From Acanthosepion lycidas (taxonomy: Eukaryota; Mollusca; Cephalopoda; Sepiida; Sepiidae): a DNA stretch of 64,000 bases. This document shows positions 22,085 through 34,174 of the stretch, in pieces. The stretch spans positions 37,115,725 to 37,179,724 of the forward strand of contig OZ010578.1 in NCBI GenBank assembly GCA_963932145.1. Reading direction: 5' to 3'. Each line of letters starts with the position of its first letter. The first letter of the stretch is position 1. The position numbers and the translations under genes were made by a program. The notes beneath the pieces are model-generated. The model was not told the origin of the DNA. It searched no databases and was given only the letters and a program-made list of their open reading frames with translations.

Positions 22085-22530
22085 TTAATTGAAAACATGC
22101 ATACATGAAGAAAGACTTCTAGCAAATACAGGGTGTTTCACACTTGTTGAAACAAAGCAGTGGCCTCGCAGCTGGAGAGATCTCAAGGAGTGTGAGGACC
22201 TTGATGAGGAGGAACAGTAGTTTCAGCAGGATGGTGCTTCTCCTCACACTGTTACCATAGCATGACTCTGTGAAAAGTTTGGGGAGCATCTCACTAGCCA
22301 CAAAGCTGAAGTGGAATTAGCACCTCACTGGCCTGATCTGAACCCACCAGATGTCTTTCTTTGGGGAGTTCCTCAAGGACAATATCTACCAGGGCAACCC
22401 TTGTACTATTGTTACACTGAAGACAGCCATCACTGAGATGATTCAAGCAATCACACTGGAGAAATGTGCACATGTTATCAACAGCTTTACATTCAACAGT
22501 GGACATCTAGAGTATGTACTCTAAGCCTTC
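22085..22530 (+). mobile_element. mariner-superfamily transposase remnant
   Basis: FQQDGASPHTVTIA holds the second catalytic Asp and WPDLNPPDVFLWG the third-acid block. A frame change near 22365 leads to EFLKDNIYQGNPCTIVTLKT, then AITEMIQAITLEKCAHV, as in long-spaced (DD37D-like) mariner-type transposases. The N-terminal half is missing. Confidence 0.75.
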
Positions 22531-22539
22531 TCTTGTCAT

Positions 22540-23460
22540 TTTTGGTTCATGTTTGAGCCTAAATGTTTGAAGATCCTAAAATGTTATCCTTTTATCTTTC
22601 AATAAGTGTAATTTCAGTTACATTTTTGGTCCTTGATATGTGTCTGATCATTTTGTCCCCCAAATTGTGAAATTATTTCTTATGTTACATGAAAACTAAG
22701 TTTCCAATTTTATTGTTTTTAACATTTCATATTCTTACACCTGAAAATAAATTTTTAGCCCATTTTGTGGCAACACTGTGTTCTGCCATTATTAAATTTT
22801 TTTTAAGTAATATGTTTCTTTCATTTTAATTTTAATTGTTTTTCATTGCAGCAGTTCTGTTCATAAATCTAAAGCAATCAACAAACAGCAAAAAAATAAA
22901 AATAAAGAATAAGCTGTTGGCATGACTTAAAAATATGGCTAACCATATCACTTGTTTTAATTTGCTGATTAGGCTACAAGAACTTTTATAGCTGGCAGAA
23001 GACCAAATCTAACCATATAACTTATCCTCTTATAGACTTATAACTTATCTACTCAGATTGCTGGGCACAATATTTGTTATTGTTTTTCCATCTGTTAGTA
23101 GTAGTAGTTATAACACTATTATGATTTCTTAAAATTCTATTTAATCAAACATTGTCAACTAAGGAAGTGATTTTGGAATTCCTTAAAATATTCTATTGTT
23201 TGTATTCATTGGGTTGTCTTGAACATTCTTACACCTTCAGCTACAAGACTGACTTCTACAGTTTATATTATGAGGGTTTAGATTTCTTACGCTCCACCCC
23301 TGAAACATAGTTTTATTCTAATTGCTATTAATCATTATTTCAATATGTCTTGTGCAATCTGATGATTATGAAACACAAAAAGAAAGGATAAAAATGAATT
23401 ATAAGAATTAAAATACCAGCATAGTGCATTTCAAATCTGTATTGAAAAAAACAATGCTAT
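22540..23460. other. gene-free AT-rich stretch
   Basis: No feature recognised. Confidence 0.4.
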
Positions 23461-23466
23461 CTTCCA

Positions 23467-23740
23467 TTTCCTTCATATTCCATTAGTAGGAAGGAAGTTC
23501 CATTTATGCAGCTTTCCCCCAAAAAAACTGCTACTTAGTGGAATAGACTCCCAAAAGGATGTCTCCCCAATCACTACAATCTTAAACTCTTCAAATCTAG
23601 GATTAACCATTATTGCTCCAACACATCCTCACAAACCACTTCTTAACTCCTCCTTTATGTTCATACAACAATACTCATTCAGTAACGCTCTACCTTGAAT
23701 GGCTCTTGGGCTTTGTAGTGGAAGAAAAATTAGTAAAAAA
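23467..23740 (+). mobile_element. LINE 3' end
   Basis: NCYLVE-like start, then NRLPKGCLPNHYNLKLFKSR and INHYCSNTSS across two frames; this is the WNRLP..CFP..YNL..FKSR C terminus shared with the 1.3-kb fragment. Followed by A-rich DNA. Confidence 0.65.
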
Positions 23741-23799
23741 AAAAAAATCCACACAATCCATTTCAAATTTTATTGAAAGTCATGATTTATATAGAGATT

Positions 23800-24115
23800 T
23801 GCTTAAAAAAGAAAAAGAAAAAGGAAAAAAAAAGAAAAAGGAAAAAAAAAGAAAAAGGAAAAAAAAAGAAAAAGGAAAAAAAAAGAAAAAGGAAAAAAAA
23901 AGAAAAAGGAAAAAAAAAGAAAAAGGAAAAAAAAAGAAAAAGGAAAAAAAAAGAAAAAGGAAAAAAAAAGAAAAAGAAAAAAAAGAGAAAAAGGAAAAAA
24001 AGAGAAAAAGGAAAAAAAAAGAAAAAGGAAAAAAAAAGAAAAAGGAACAAAGGAAAAAAGAAAGAAGAAAAGAAAACAGAAAAGAAAAAGAAAAAAGAAA
24101 AAAGGAGGATAAGTA
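23800..24115. repeat. 17-bp homopurine minisatellite
   Basis: Unit GG + A9 + G + A5 (17 bp) repeated about 13 times, degrading at the right end. The Lys/Arg/Glu frames on plus and Phe/Leu/Ser frames on minus are artefacts: three units make 51 bases, giving a 17-residue period. Confidence 0.95.
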
Positions 24116-24119
24116 AAAA

Positions 24120-25105
24120 TAAGTCAGGGACATAATCAGTTTTAGTATTTGTTTATATGATTTGTATTCTCAGTATGTATGATTATATTAAAAGATGAGA
24201 AAGATGATTTGTATGCATTTATGTTATGCTAAATAAGGAATATACGATATTGACATGTAATAAGAGCAAACAACTTTATTGACCCATATCTCTTGCCTAC
24301 ATATGTTGAAAGATATTCATGTCAAAACAACAATTTTCAATGATTTAACAGATCAAAGAATTGGTTAACTGTCAAGAAAGTCCTGAGGATATAAACAACT
24401 TACAAAGAAATAAAAATTAGAACAATATAAGGAGAAAAAAATGTTACAACTTTGTGAGAAAGGAGAGTGAAAGATAAAGACATAAAAAAATAAACGACGA
24501 TAATGAACATAACTGTATATTAAATTGATATATTTAGCAATTTAAGATAATGTTTTTCTATTTACCTCAATTTATTTATATATAGGATTAAAAACTTCAT
24601 TTTTTTTTTCCAAATGCTTATCTTAGTAACATCCCCCATACACACATGCTTGATTTAACTGAGATTACATGTCAGTTCTTGAGAAATGTTAACTGAATCT
24701 GGTAAGGGAAAATATTTATCAATTTTCATTGAAAACCCCAATCTGGGTAATATCGTGGCAAGAAAGTTTATCTGATGGGGGTGTTAATAGTTAATTTTAT
24801 TTGCAATCTGTACAAATTAATTTGTGGTTCAATCACATGAAAAATTGAACTTTATGATCAGGACAGGATTATGATCATTTGTGACATCTAAGCTAATGAA
24901 ATTATGGGGTCCCCACTCAGACAGTGCCACTCACTAACTCACCTACACCTGTCTTTAATATTTTTTATTTTTACTTTCAATATATTTTAGCAACACTTAC
25001 ATAGTTTGAACTTATTGCACATTCTTTAAATAAACTAGAATAGCTATCATTTGTCAATAAAAATATTCTTTAAGAAATTCTACTATTTTACTATTTATTG
25101 CAAAC
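24120..25105. other. gene-free AT-rich stretch
   Basis: No feature recognised. Confidence 0.4.
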
Positions 25106-25109
25106 CCAA

Positions 25110-25200
25110 TTAGGACATTCAGAGTTGGGAGTTTGATTCTCATTGGGTGCTCCATAGTTTTTGCCTTGTGTCACATCTAAGTTACACTTAGTAAATTGCT
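25110..25200 (+). mobile_element. tRNA-like SINE fragment
   Basis: GGGAGTTTGATTCTCATTGG, then GTGCTCCATAG, CCTTGTGTCACATCTAAG and TTACACTTAG match the 3' half of the units at 5537-5935. Confidence 0.6.
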
Positions 25201-25204
25201 ATAA

Positions 25205-26260
25205 TAGAATAGATAGAAATATAAGATTTTTTTTTTTAATTCTGGGTATATGGCCAGCAATTATTCTTTCAAACATCTATTGTTAAAAACAATAGACTTT
25301 TTGTGTTTATTATATTTAATGATCATTTTTTTCTAATGTATGAAATTAATTCCCTATTTTATTTTTTTTAATAAGCAACTTAGAATTTTGACCAGTAATT
25401 GGGTTGCTTAATTTTTGTGTAAGAATTAGTACTTAAGTACATTTTTTATGTTTCAGTTTAATAAATAGAAAAAAAAAAGAAAGATATTTTACTGTATCTG
25501 AATTGGTAGAATTCTTGAATACAGTCTAAAATATTTAGTAACTCATTTTATTTTGTAATAACTTTTTAAACATTTTTCTTTACTTTTTTTTAGCTGCTTA
25601 AGCCACACTGATATCAGTAACAAAGCTGGTAAGGATTTAGCCAAATTTGAGTAACATTGTTGTTTATTTTCATTGGGTGAAAAACTTTTAAATATGTAAA
25701 TTGCTTTCTTTTTTCTGAACTTATCAACTAAAAGGTATTTTGTAAATATTTAATGCACAAAGATATTGGAAGTTGGAGGTAGAAATTTGCAATTCTTTAT
25801 TTTTATACTACTTAAGTGTGAAGTAATGACCATCAGTTTGTCCAAAGCTTTAAAGAAAAAAAAAAAAAAAAAAAAAAAAAGAAAGAAATCTTATATTCCA
25901 GTTATAAACCTACTTCCAGAACCAAATCAACCAAGACTTGAAGGTAATTTACAGCAAATCATATCTTTTCAAACAAGAAAATTCACAAGTCATCAGATTG
26001 CATAAAATGCAAAAAACTTGCTTTAAATGCATGGGAGCATTTTTAGGTATTTTTTAGCCTATATGTTATACAACCCCTCTCATATTCCTGTTGTTTTGTG
26101 GTCTGCAAGACATTTTTTTTTAATCTTACCCTTAAAATACCCCTGCTCATGGTTGGGGGTCTATAAATTTTCCCCAGTCATGATTAGAGCAGGCTCTAAA
26201 AAATGTCTTATTTCATTTTTCTAACAAATTTCATGCTAAATTTAGAGTAAGTCTAAAATG
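25205..26260. other. gene-free stretch with poly-A
   Basis: A run of about 27 A at 25854-25880; no gene seen. Confidence 0.5.
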
Positions 26261-26264
26261 CTGA

Positions 26265-26271
26265 AAAATAT

Positions 26272-26318
<47 letters not shown>

Positions 26319-26600
26319 GCATGTATGTATATTTAGGCAGCATATCTTCATTCAAACACGTTTCATTGAATAATATAGACATATTATGTTTATTTGCTTT
26401 TATAATAATCCTTTCTAGTTCTTTAATCAGTTTCTTGATGTTAAGACGAAATTCATCAAGGAAGGCACTTTCATTTTTTCTTATCCAAGTACAGCACCTT
26501 CCTTGATGAATTTCATCTAATATCAAGAAACTAATTAGAGAATTAGAAAGGATTATTATAAAAAGAAATAGACATAATATGTCTATATTATTCATTAAAA
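26265..26600. mobile_element. hairpin of inverted ORF fragments, Penelope-like (inferred)
   Basis: A TA run (26273-26310) is followed by inverted arms 26372-26466 and 26496-26590 around a loop of about 30 bases. Both arms encode the same peptide outward from the loop: minus NIKKLIKELERIIIKANKHN then MSILFNETCLNE, plus NIKKLIRELERIIIKRNRHN then MSILF. The peptide resembles that of 51130-51290. I infer an N-terminal fragment of a Penelope-like element; it is a non-functional remnant. Confidence 0.5.
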
Positions 26601-26719
26601 TATATATAAAATAAAAAATATATTGAATGTTACTTGAACTTGTCATTTTGCAGAAACTTTTTTTTTTATATTTGTAGAAAATAAATATAAAAAGACATAC
26701 ACACACTAAGATTAACATT

Positions 26720-28440
26720 ATAAAAGTGAGAGCAGAAAAACATTATTTCAATCCAGTATTGGCAGCATGTCACATGATCAAATACACTTCCCAACCAATA
26801 AATGGAAGTTCCCAAGAGGCTGTTTTCTGTTTCTCTCACTTATAAAAATTCATTTTTTTTTTTTTTTTAAATATTTGCTTTCTTTATAAGATTGAAAATG
26901 TTGTTAAAGTATGAAAAAGTGTTTTGTAATATGATATTTATCCAAATAGTAACAAGAACCCTTTCCATTTGCTAGATAATTTTATATAGTGCATTAAGTA
27001 ATTTTTACTGTACTTTATGATGAGAAGCAAATTAAATGTTATTTTGTATATAACATGGAAATCAGGTCATATCTTTTACAAATTCTTGACCACTTGAGAA
27101 TGGCATTAAATAATGTAGATTCTAAAACTAATTTTAAACATCTTTTAAATGACAAATTTTAGAACAATTTTTTTTTTTTTTTTTTTTTTTAACATCAGCC
27201 AATTTTCTTTTTCTTTTCAGAATGATCATAAGCAGATTTCTTTTCATTTTTCAAGAAAAATCTTATGTATATGGTGGCAAAAATCAAATGTCACTTTTCT
27301 TTGTTTTCTTGAGATGAAAAAAAAAATTGTCAACTATGACCAGACAAAGATACTAGATAAAGTAGGTTGAGGTCTGTGGTAGAAATGGTAGGTTGAATTT
27401 ATTACTATTATTATAATTTTTACAATCTAACATTGGTAAAAGACTGGAAACTAAAATAAATAAAAAAAAATGAAAATGAACTGAGACTTTTATGATTTAG
27501 GGATATTGTTTTGGCTATTAGACATTAAAAATTATCTAACAACAATGAATAGTAAACAACTGTAACTGACATGCAAAGGATGAACATGACAGATAAAAAG
27601 AGAATATATACTTTCTCTTTCAGCATAGTTGAATGACCCGCCATTGCTGAGGAGTTGGCAGGGGAGATAACTTACCAATGCTTTTTAAGTAAAGGCAGCT
27701 CTTCCAATATTTATCGTCTGGCTACAAATAAACAAATTTTATCAGTACTTTATTAGGATTTCAACCTAAAATAGCGCCTATCCTTTGTTGTCAGGTTTAC
27801 AATGCTCTTCAATTATGTTTTTTGTTGTTTTTAATACTCCCCAAATACATGTTTTTTCTACAAAGATCAATTTTGTAAATGGGTCATTTATAAAAAGTTA
27901 AAGAAACAAAAATGATTAGTCCCTGAAGGAAAACTCAAGAGCAACTTGTCTGAGAAAAAGTTAAAAGTGAGATAGCTGGAAAGGAAAGAAAGAGACAGAG
28001 AAGGGAGAAAAAAAAGAAATATGGGAGGTAATGAGAGAGAGAGAGAGAGAGAAAGTGATAGAAAAAGAAAATTCAAAGTCTTTGCAATACTTCCTAAGGC
28101 CATGAAGAAAAGAATGTAATCCATCAGCTAAATAATTTTTTTTCAAATTGATATCTTTGTTCTTTGCAAGATAACAGCTGTTTGTTTTTTTTCAGATGTA
28201 GAGAAGGATATTCTTGTCAAAGAAACAGACACCTAACATTAAATTCAGAATAGACATTAAAAAAAAGATCACTTTGGTACAATATTCAAAATTTCTAGTG
28301 CATGAACATTTTTTGAATATACATTAAGAAAAAAATTTATTGTAAATTTTTCTCTCTTTTAATTACTCCCTTATACAATAGGAAGACACCATCGAAAGAG
28401 TGTTTTATATTCTTTTTTAATAATTTCTTTTTATGTTTTT
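26720..28440. other. gene-free AT-rich stretch
   Basis: Poly-T at 27168-27190, a short GA run at 28033-28052; no gene seen. Confidence 0.5.
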
Positions 28441-28461
28441 CTTGAGCCACTCTCTTTTTGT

Positions 28462-28462
<1 letters not shown>

Positions 28463-28497
<35 letters not shown>
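28463..28497. repeat. (GT)n microsatellite
   Basis: About 16 GT units. Confidence 0.95.
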
Positions 28498-28498
<1 letters not shown>

Positions 28499-28499
28499 T

Positions 28500-28632
28500 A
28501 TGTATGTTTTGTTTTCCACTCTTCTTATCAATATGTTTTTTTTATTTTTTTTTTAAACTCTTACTGATTTTTCCATTTTAATGGAATGAATTTATAGAAT
28601 TTGATCATATCCCAGATATTTCAAAATGTGAC

Positions 28633-28668
<36 letters not shown>

Positions 28669-29260
28669 TAACAATAATAATAAAAAATAAAACACAATGC
28701 ATTTCTCTATCACAATAATGGAATGAAAGTTATAAAAATTACTGCAATCATATTTTCTTTCTTTCGTTTTTTTTTTAATGCATTTCATTTATCAATTTCA
28801 AGAGATTGGGAAAAAAAACAACAACAAAAAAACAAACAACAGGGTTTGGATAAAAAGGGGTTGTGATATACGCATCCCAAAATTGACACGATTTAGAAAA
28901 TTGTTTTTTTTTTTTAAATTTCTATCACTCTATGAATTCTTATATATGAAAGTACAAGAAAGTCACACTAAAAATTTTTTTTACTTTTTACATTTTTTTT
29001 CCAATATAAATTTCAGAAGCAATTTGCCATTATTTAAAAGTACAAAAAAATTGCCCAGATGCCTTTTCTTTTTCTTCCATCTCTAATGATTAAAAAAAAA
29101 AAAAAAAAAAAAAAAAACAAGAAAGAAAGTTAACAATTTTCATATGTAACAGATTTCAAAATTCATAAAAATTTGAGGTTAACTTCTAAGAGGAGTTCTT
29201 TATTTTGGACTAAAATTTGTCTTTATTTTGTTTTTTTTACATAATAAAATGTGAATGCAT
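28500..29260. other. gene-free stretch with A runs
   Basis: A runs at 28634-28664 and 29092-29117; no gene seen. Confidence 0.5.
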
Positions 29261-29274
29261 TTCTACCAATATGC

Positions 29275-29345
29275 TACTTTGGATAGAACGTCAAACCTCT
29301 CGGCTGCTAGTCCTCCATGCTATCCATTGGACCAAACCTGTGTGA
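29275..29345 (-). mobile_element. tRNA(Arg)-like SINE head
   Basis: Minus strand: GGTCCAATGGATAGCATGGA, then GGACTAGCAGCCGAGAGGTT and TGACGTTC. The CAATGGATAGC A-box side is as in tRNA-Arg. The T-arm is imperfect, so I call it a SINE remnant. Confidence 0.45.
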
Positions 29346-29349
29346 CAGA

Positions 29350-30775
29350 CATAGGCCTATACTTTGGTAGATATTTACATTAAATAGATATAGCAGCTTT
29401 TACAAATATAGCACTGACTTGTAGGCAAGAAGAAGTCATTATGCTCCAAGGCAAAATCAGATTTTCCATAAGAGAGTTCGAAGTAGCGAGCCCCTACCCA
29501 AACCAGCACTTAAAATGGAATCTCCAAGACCTCTTGTTCATTGTCCTTATCAAACTTGTGTTTATATAAATTATGTTTGATTTTCTTATATTATTCTTTA
29601 CATCTCTGTCTTTTCTTTTTTACCCACATATTTTTTTCTCTTTTCCTTCCCAACATTTTCATATATAAGTTTCCTGGGTACTCCAGATGAGCTTACTAAA
29701 ATATAGAGAAGGATAAAATAATGAATGATCCCACAAAGGATTGAATACAGGCTTATCATTTGGATTTGAGAGAAGAAGAAAAACAAATTCAAATCTCTTT
29801 ATTGTAATCATATCTTTTAGTCATTGTGGATTTTACAAGAACGAAAGTGAAGACACAATGGAAAGACCTGCAGCATAAACCGACCATAAAAAGCTGCTGT
29901 CAATTCTCAAATTCATGTCCCTTTTTGAGTGAATGTATGTACTGACCACAATAAACAGAAGATATAAGAATTAAAAGCCTGGACACAAGCCTAACAATTT
30001 TAGTCATGTTTGGTATTGTACATTTGATACATATACAAATATATTAACCACAATTGACATGAGATGTAAAAAAATAACAAGATCATATGTGAATTGTCAG
30101 TGGAACGGTGTAATCAAGCCAGTTTTGCTGCTTTTTTTTTTTTTTTTTTTTATAGAGGAGATTTTACAAGTGCATAAATCCATTAGGCACTGCTATTTAA
30201 GTATTTAAAGAATATTACTAATAAAATTTTAGTTGAAAAATGCACCTTTTGGTAACATGTATTTATTTTACAAATACAAAAATGTACTCCCTTGCATTAA
30301 ATCTTAAATATTTTATGATTAAAGATGTGATTGTTTTTTTTTCTTTTATTTTTCAATGCTATTAGCCATTAAACAAAAAAAAAGCTAGTTTAGAGAAAAT
30401 AAATTTTAAAGGCCACATGTATATGTTATATTTGTTTGCATATCATTGAAGCTTCTAAAAGAACTTAGAAAAAGAAAGAAAAAAGAGAGGAAGAAATAGA
30501 AAACTAATAGAAAGAAGATGAAAAAAAAAAGAAAAAAGAAAAGGATTGGGCAATGGAAAAAAGGAAAGATTTATTCCATTTATGTCTAATAACAAGGAAT
30601 TCAATGGCAAATTACTTTCTCTATAAAAGCTACAGATTTCAGTTAGTTCACCAGGTCACCAGTTGATAGTCACACTTTTTTTTTTTTTTTTAAAGTCATT
30701 TAGCTATTTTATTATTTGAGGGAGAAGGTGTAAAAATCATGGTGAGACATTCATGAAGAGTGACAAAAAAAATAA
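29350..30775. other. gene-free AT-rich stretch
   Basis: T runs (30132-30151, 30677-30691); no gene seen. Confidence 0.5.
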
Positions 30776-30779
30776 GATA

Positions 30780-31139
30780 AAAGAAAAAAATGTGAAAAAG
30801 AAGAAAGAAAAGAAAAAGAAAGAAAAGGATGAAAAAAAAGGATGAAAGAAAAAAGGAAGAAAGAAAGAAAGAAAGAAAAAAAGAAAGAAAGAAAGAAAAA
30901 AAGAAAGAAAGAAAGAAAAAAAGAAAGAAAGAAAGAAAAAAAGAAAAAAGGAAGAAAGAAAGAAAAAAGGAAGAAAGAAAGAAAAAAGGAAGAAAGAAAG
31001 AAAAAAGGAAGAAAGAAAGAAAAAAGGAAGAAAGAAAGAAAAAAGGAAGAAAGAAAGAAAAAAGGAAGAAAGAAAGAAAAAAGGAAGAAAGAAAGAAAAA
31101 AGGAAGAAAGAAAGAAAAAAGGAAGAAAGAAAGAAAAAA

Positions 31140-31172
<33 letters not shown>

Positions 31173-31390
31173 GAAGAAAGAAAGAAAGAAAGAAAGAAAG
31201 GAAGAAAGAAAGAAAAAAGGAAGAAAGAAAAAAAGAAAGAAAGAAAAAAGGAAGAAAGAAAAAGAAAAAAGAAAGAAAACAGAAGAGAAAAATGGAAGGA
31301 AGAAAAGAGAAAAGGAAGAAAGAAAAAATAAGAACAAAAAAATGAGAAAAAAGAAAAGCTATGAAATAAAAGAGAAAAAATAAATACAAA
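30780..31390. repeat. 19-bp homopurine minisatellite
   Basis: Unit GGAAGAAAGAAAGAAAAAA (19 bp) repeated about ten times between 30950 and 31160, flanked by irregular GAAA repeats. The 212-, 213- and 184-codon frames on both strands are artefacts with a 19-residue period. Confidence 0.95.
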
Positions 31391-31394
31391 AAGA

Positions 31395-31545
31395 AAAGAA
31401 GGCTAAAACAAAATTTAATATAATTTTCTTGACTTCATTGTCATGTCATTTGTGCTTTGAATTTTTTAACATTTTTATTTTCCAAATATCTATTTTGAGT
31501 TTAGATTAAAACAAAAAATATCCTGCTATAATGCCATTTTCCTTG

Positions 31546-31577
<32 letters not shown>

Positions 31578-32400
31578 GCATTTTTATATCATTTTTTTTT
31601 TAGCAGTGTGACATCAAGCCTTATATGGGCATTAGGATCACACCTTTTATTATTGCTCTAGTCATGTTTAGTTTTCTGTGATTTTAGGGAAATAGCTAAG
31701 TAAATTTCAAGAGGAATCTTATTTTTTTTTTTATTGTCTTGATAATCTGAATAACGATTTTTTTGGCATTTTTATACACACATGCCCACAATTATGTAAA
31801 CATTCTACCACAACAATTAAAACAATACACTGGCACCACAAGAAGGCAAAAGAAGTCAAAGTAATCAGTAAAGTACACACAAAAACAAAACTGATTTAAA
31901 TGCAGTCTCCTTACTGATTTCACTGATGGCAAAAAAATTAGGGAACATTGGTTTTTGATGTCTATAAGAATATTGTAAAGATAACAGATGCAAAACCAAT
32001 ATATAAGGCTCATATCATTAACAATAATTGATGTAAAAGAAAAGCTTTTTTTTTTCAGTTTTCTTTTTTTAATGAAGAAATACCCCTCTAAAATATATTG
32101 AACCATAATTTTATAATTGCTTGTACAAAAGTATCATTATAGAAATGGAGAAAACTGTAATTTAGATAAAAACAATACATTATCATCCCTTAAACAAAGC
32201 AAAAACATTTGCCTATTAACAAAAAAAAAAAAATAAAATAAAATAAAAGAAAGACTTTTCTCATTTTTATTTTGAAATTCTGGGTCTGTAAGAATTTTTT
32301 TATAACACAAATTTATTTATCATCTGCCTCAAGATTAAGCTATATTTGTGATATATCCTGATTTATTTTCTATCAACCCTTTGTTGATTATTTAAAGCCA
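31395..32400. other. gene-free AT-rich stretch
   Basis: A run at 31547-31574. The 104-codon minus frame (31792-32106) has no recognisable domain. Confidence 0.45.
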
Positions 32401-32404
32401 GAAA

Positions 32405-32736
32405 ATATTTTTAGATTGTAAGGATTTTTTTGGAGATAATGATTTAGTGATACAAGTCTTACTAATTAATCCATAGCTGGGAGGAAGGGAAAGTGGTGAA
32501 TTCATATATTTTCTTAGGGTATTTGTATGTAATTGAATATAACGAACCCAATTGGAAATGGAACTCAGCTCTCCAATTAGCAATTCCAAGCCATTATCCA
32601 TTACTCTACTTGCCCATCCAAGCTTACAGGACCTGGTATTCTTAAGCGGTCACCCATTTAGGTACTGACCAGGTTCGATGTTGCTTAACTCTGGTGATCG
32701 TACAGGAACTGGTATTTCAACATGTGGCCATCAGCC
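32405..32736 (-). mobile_element. chimeric 5S rRNA-tRNA SINE, copy B
   Basis: Same order as copy A on minus: 5S-like 32736-32620, then the tRNA-like head (GGATGGGCAAGTAGAGTAAT, AGAGCTGAGTTCCATTTCC), body and the tail TCCTTACAATCTAAAAATA. The junction and tail match copy A, so this is a family and not a chance insertion of one element into another. Confidence 0.75.
32620..32736 (-). pseudogene. 5S rRNA-derived sequence (SINE head)
   Basis: Minus: ACCAGAGTTAAGCAACATCG (internal promoter A box), ACCTGGTCAGTACCTAAATG (IE and C box), then GGTGACCGCTTAAGAATACC. About 117 nt, slightly closer to real 5S than copy A. Confidence 0.85.
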
Positions 32737-32739
32737 TTT

Positions 32740-33395
32740 GCTTTTGATTATTTTCAGGTACTTTATAGGATATTTTGACCTACATTTAGGTAATATATTA
32801 TATGCAAATTACATTTTTTGGTCATTATCAGGTTCATAGCAATTCACTATTATGCTAATAATTGAAATAAAAATAATAGGAATAAGATTAGGAATTTCTC
32901 ATCTTGAATAGAAAAGTTTTAATATATTGAGAAAAATATCATGTTCTCTGAATCTATATAATACAAAAAGTTTGATTCAGTCTATAACCTCTAAGTAACC
33001 AAAATGGTATATTTGTGCCAGAGGTATGCAATTAAGTTATCCTTAAAATCTGATAAATTAAAAAATAAAAATGAAAGAAAAATTTGAGCTATTTGCAACT
33101 GAATGTTAATATTATAGGGTTAGCGCTTGCACTGAACTGAAAAAAAAAAAAAAAAACAAACAAAAAAAAACAATTTTTGAAGAGCAAAATCTATTAAGTA
33201 CTAACTATAAAGTACTACCCCCACTTTTTTTAATTATAGAAGGTAGCATAAGTTGCAAGGGAACAAACTGAATGACAATCTTTTGTACAATTATATTGAA
33301 TGGTGACTAAAATAGTTGTTTTCTAAATCTTAAATTTCAGATATTTAACATGTATTAATATTTTGAGGATTTAACTTTTCTTTGTTGCAAGTTTT
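32740..33395. other. gene-free AT-rich stretch
   Basis: Short A run (33141-33158); no gene seen. Confidence 0.4.
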
Positions 33396-33399
33396 TTTT

Positions 33400-34045
33400 A
33401 ATCAATTCACTTCAAAGCAAGTCAATAAAACCACTAAAATGCAAGGGATTACTGAGTATTAGAGAATATGTGAAAAGGAAAACATTAAGGAGAGAGAACA
33501 ATAAAAGAACATGAATTAAAATGACAGAAGATAATGAATGACATTGTATCTAAATTTTTTTAAATCAAAGTTAACTGGAAAGTAAGAAGCCAGAAGAGAG
33601 TTCTACAAGTGAGAAATGTGCAAGAGAAGAAACTGTTAGCAGAGAACTTGCAATCAGATCTAGCCATTACAACTGTAAAATGATGAAACCTAGCTGCCAA
33701 TCTAGTACTGTGCTTAAATTCATAAAGTCTAGATACCAAAGAGGGAAGTTCATCAGAATGATTATCATAAAATATTTATAGAAAAGTCAGGGAAAAAGCT
33801 ATGTTACATCAGTGAGAAAGTGACTGAAGCAGCGATGTCAGGTCAGGATGAATAACATTGCAGATTTTTCATTATATTTTATAAAAAAATCTTTAATATG
33901 TAGCAGAAACATCAGGCCAGATATTCAATTTATGACCAAATAGTAGACTTATAAATGTATAAGATAGATTCTGGTGAGAAAAAATTGTCTAACATGACAC
34001 AGTGAACCGACTTTTCTAGCAAAAGACCTAGCAATCAATTCAATA
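33400..34045 (-). mobile_element. LINE 3' fragment
   Basis: The minus strand follows the family at 57945-58985 closely: GTTCACTGTGTCATGTTAGA, CAGATTGGCTGACCTGAC-like and CTTTATGAATTTAAGCACAG blocks, then the 3' end equivalent to GCCTTGCTTTGAAGTGAA. No long frame remains. Confidence 0.65.
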
Positions 34046-34052
34046 TATTGGA

Positions 34053-34172
34053 AGTTATTTTAAAATTAATTATTTTATTTTATTAAAAAAAAATTATGCG
34101 TGTGTGCATTTTATAAAATGCATACACGCATAATTTTTTTAATAAAATCAAATCATTAATTTTAAAATAACT
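34053..34172. mobile_element. palindromic MITE, 120 bp
   Basis: Inverted arms AGTTATTTTAAAATTAAT and ATTAATTTTAAAATAACT continue inward through TTATTAAAAAAAATTATGCG and CGCATAATTTTTTTAATAAA to the centre TGCATTTTATAAAATGCA. A full-length hairpin; family not recognised. Confidence 0.7.
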
Positions 34173-34174
34173 AT

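Noticed and set aside
23613-24135. Open frames of 87-167 codons on both strands
   Set aside because: Products of the 17-bp homopurine repeat; open in several frames at once. Only 23467-23740 carries LINE similarity.
26027-26224. 65-codon plus-strand open frame
   Set aside because: No recognisable family, AT-driven composition, no splice signals that fit.
30696-31389. Open frames of 167-213 codons on both strands
   Set aside because: Products of the 19-bp homopurine repeat.
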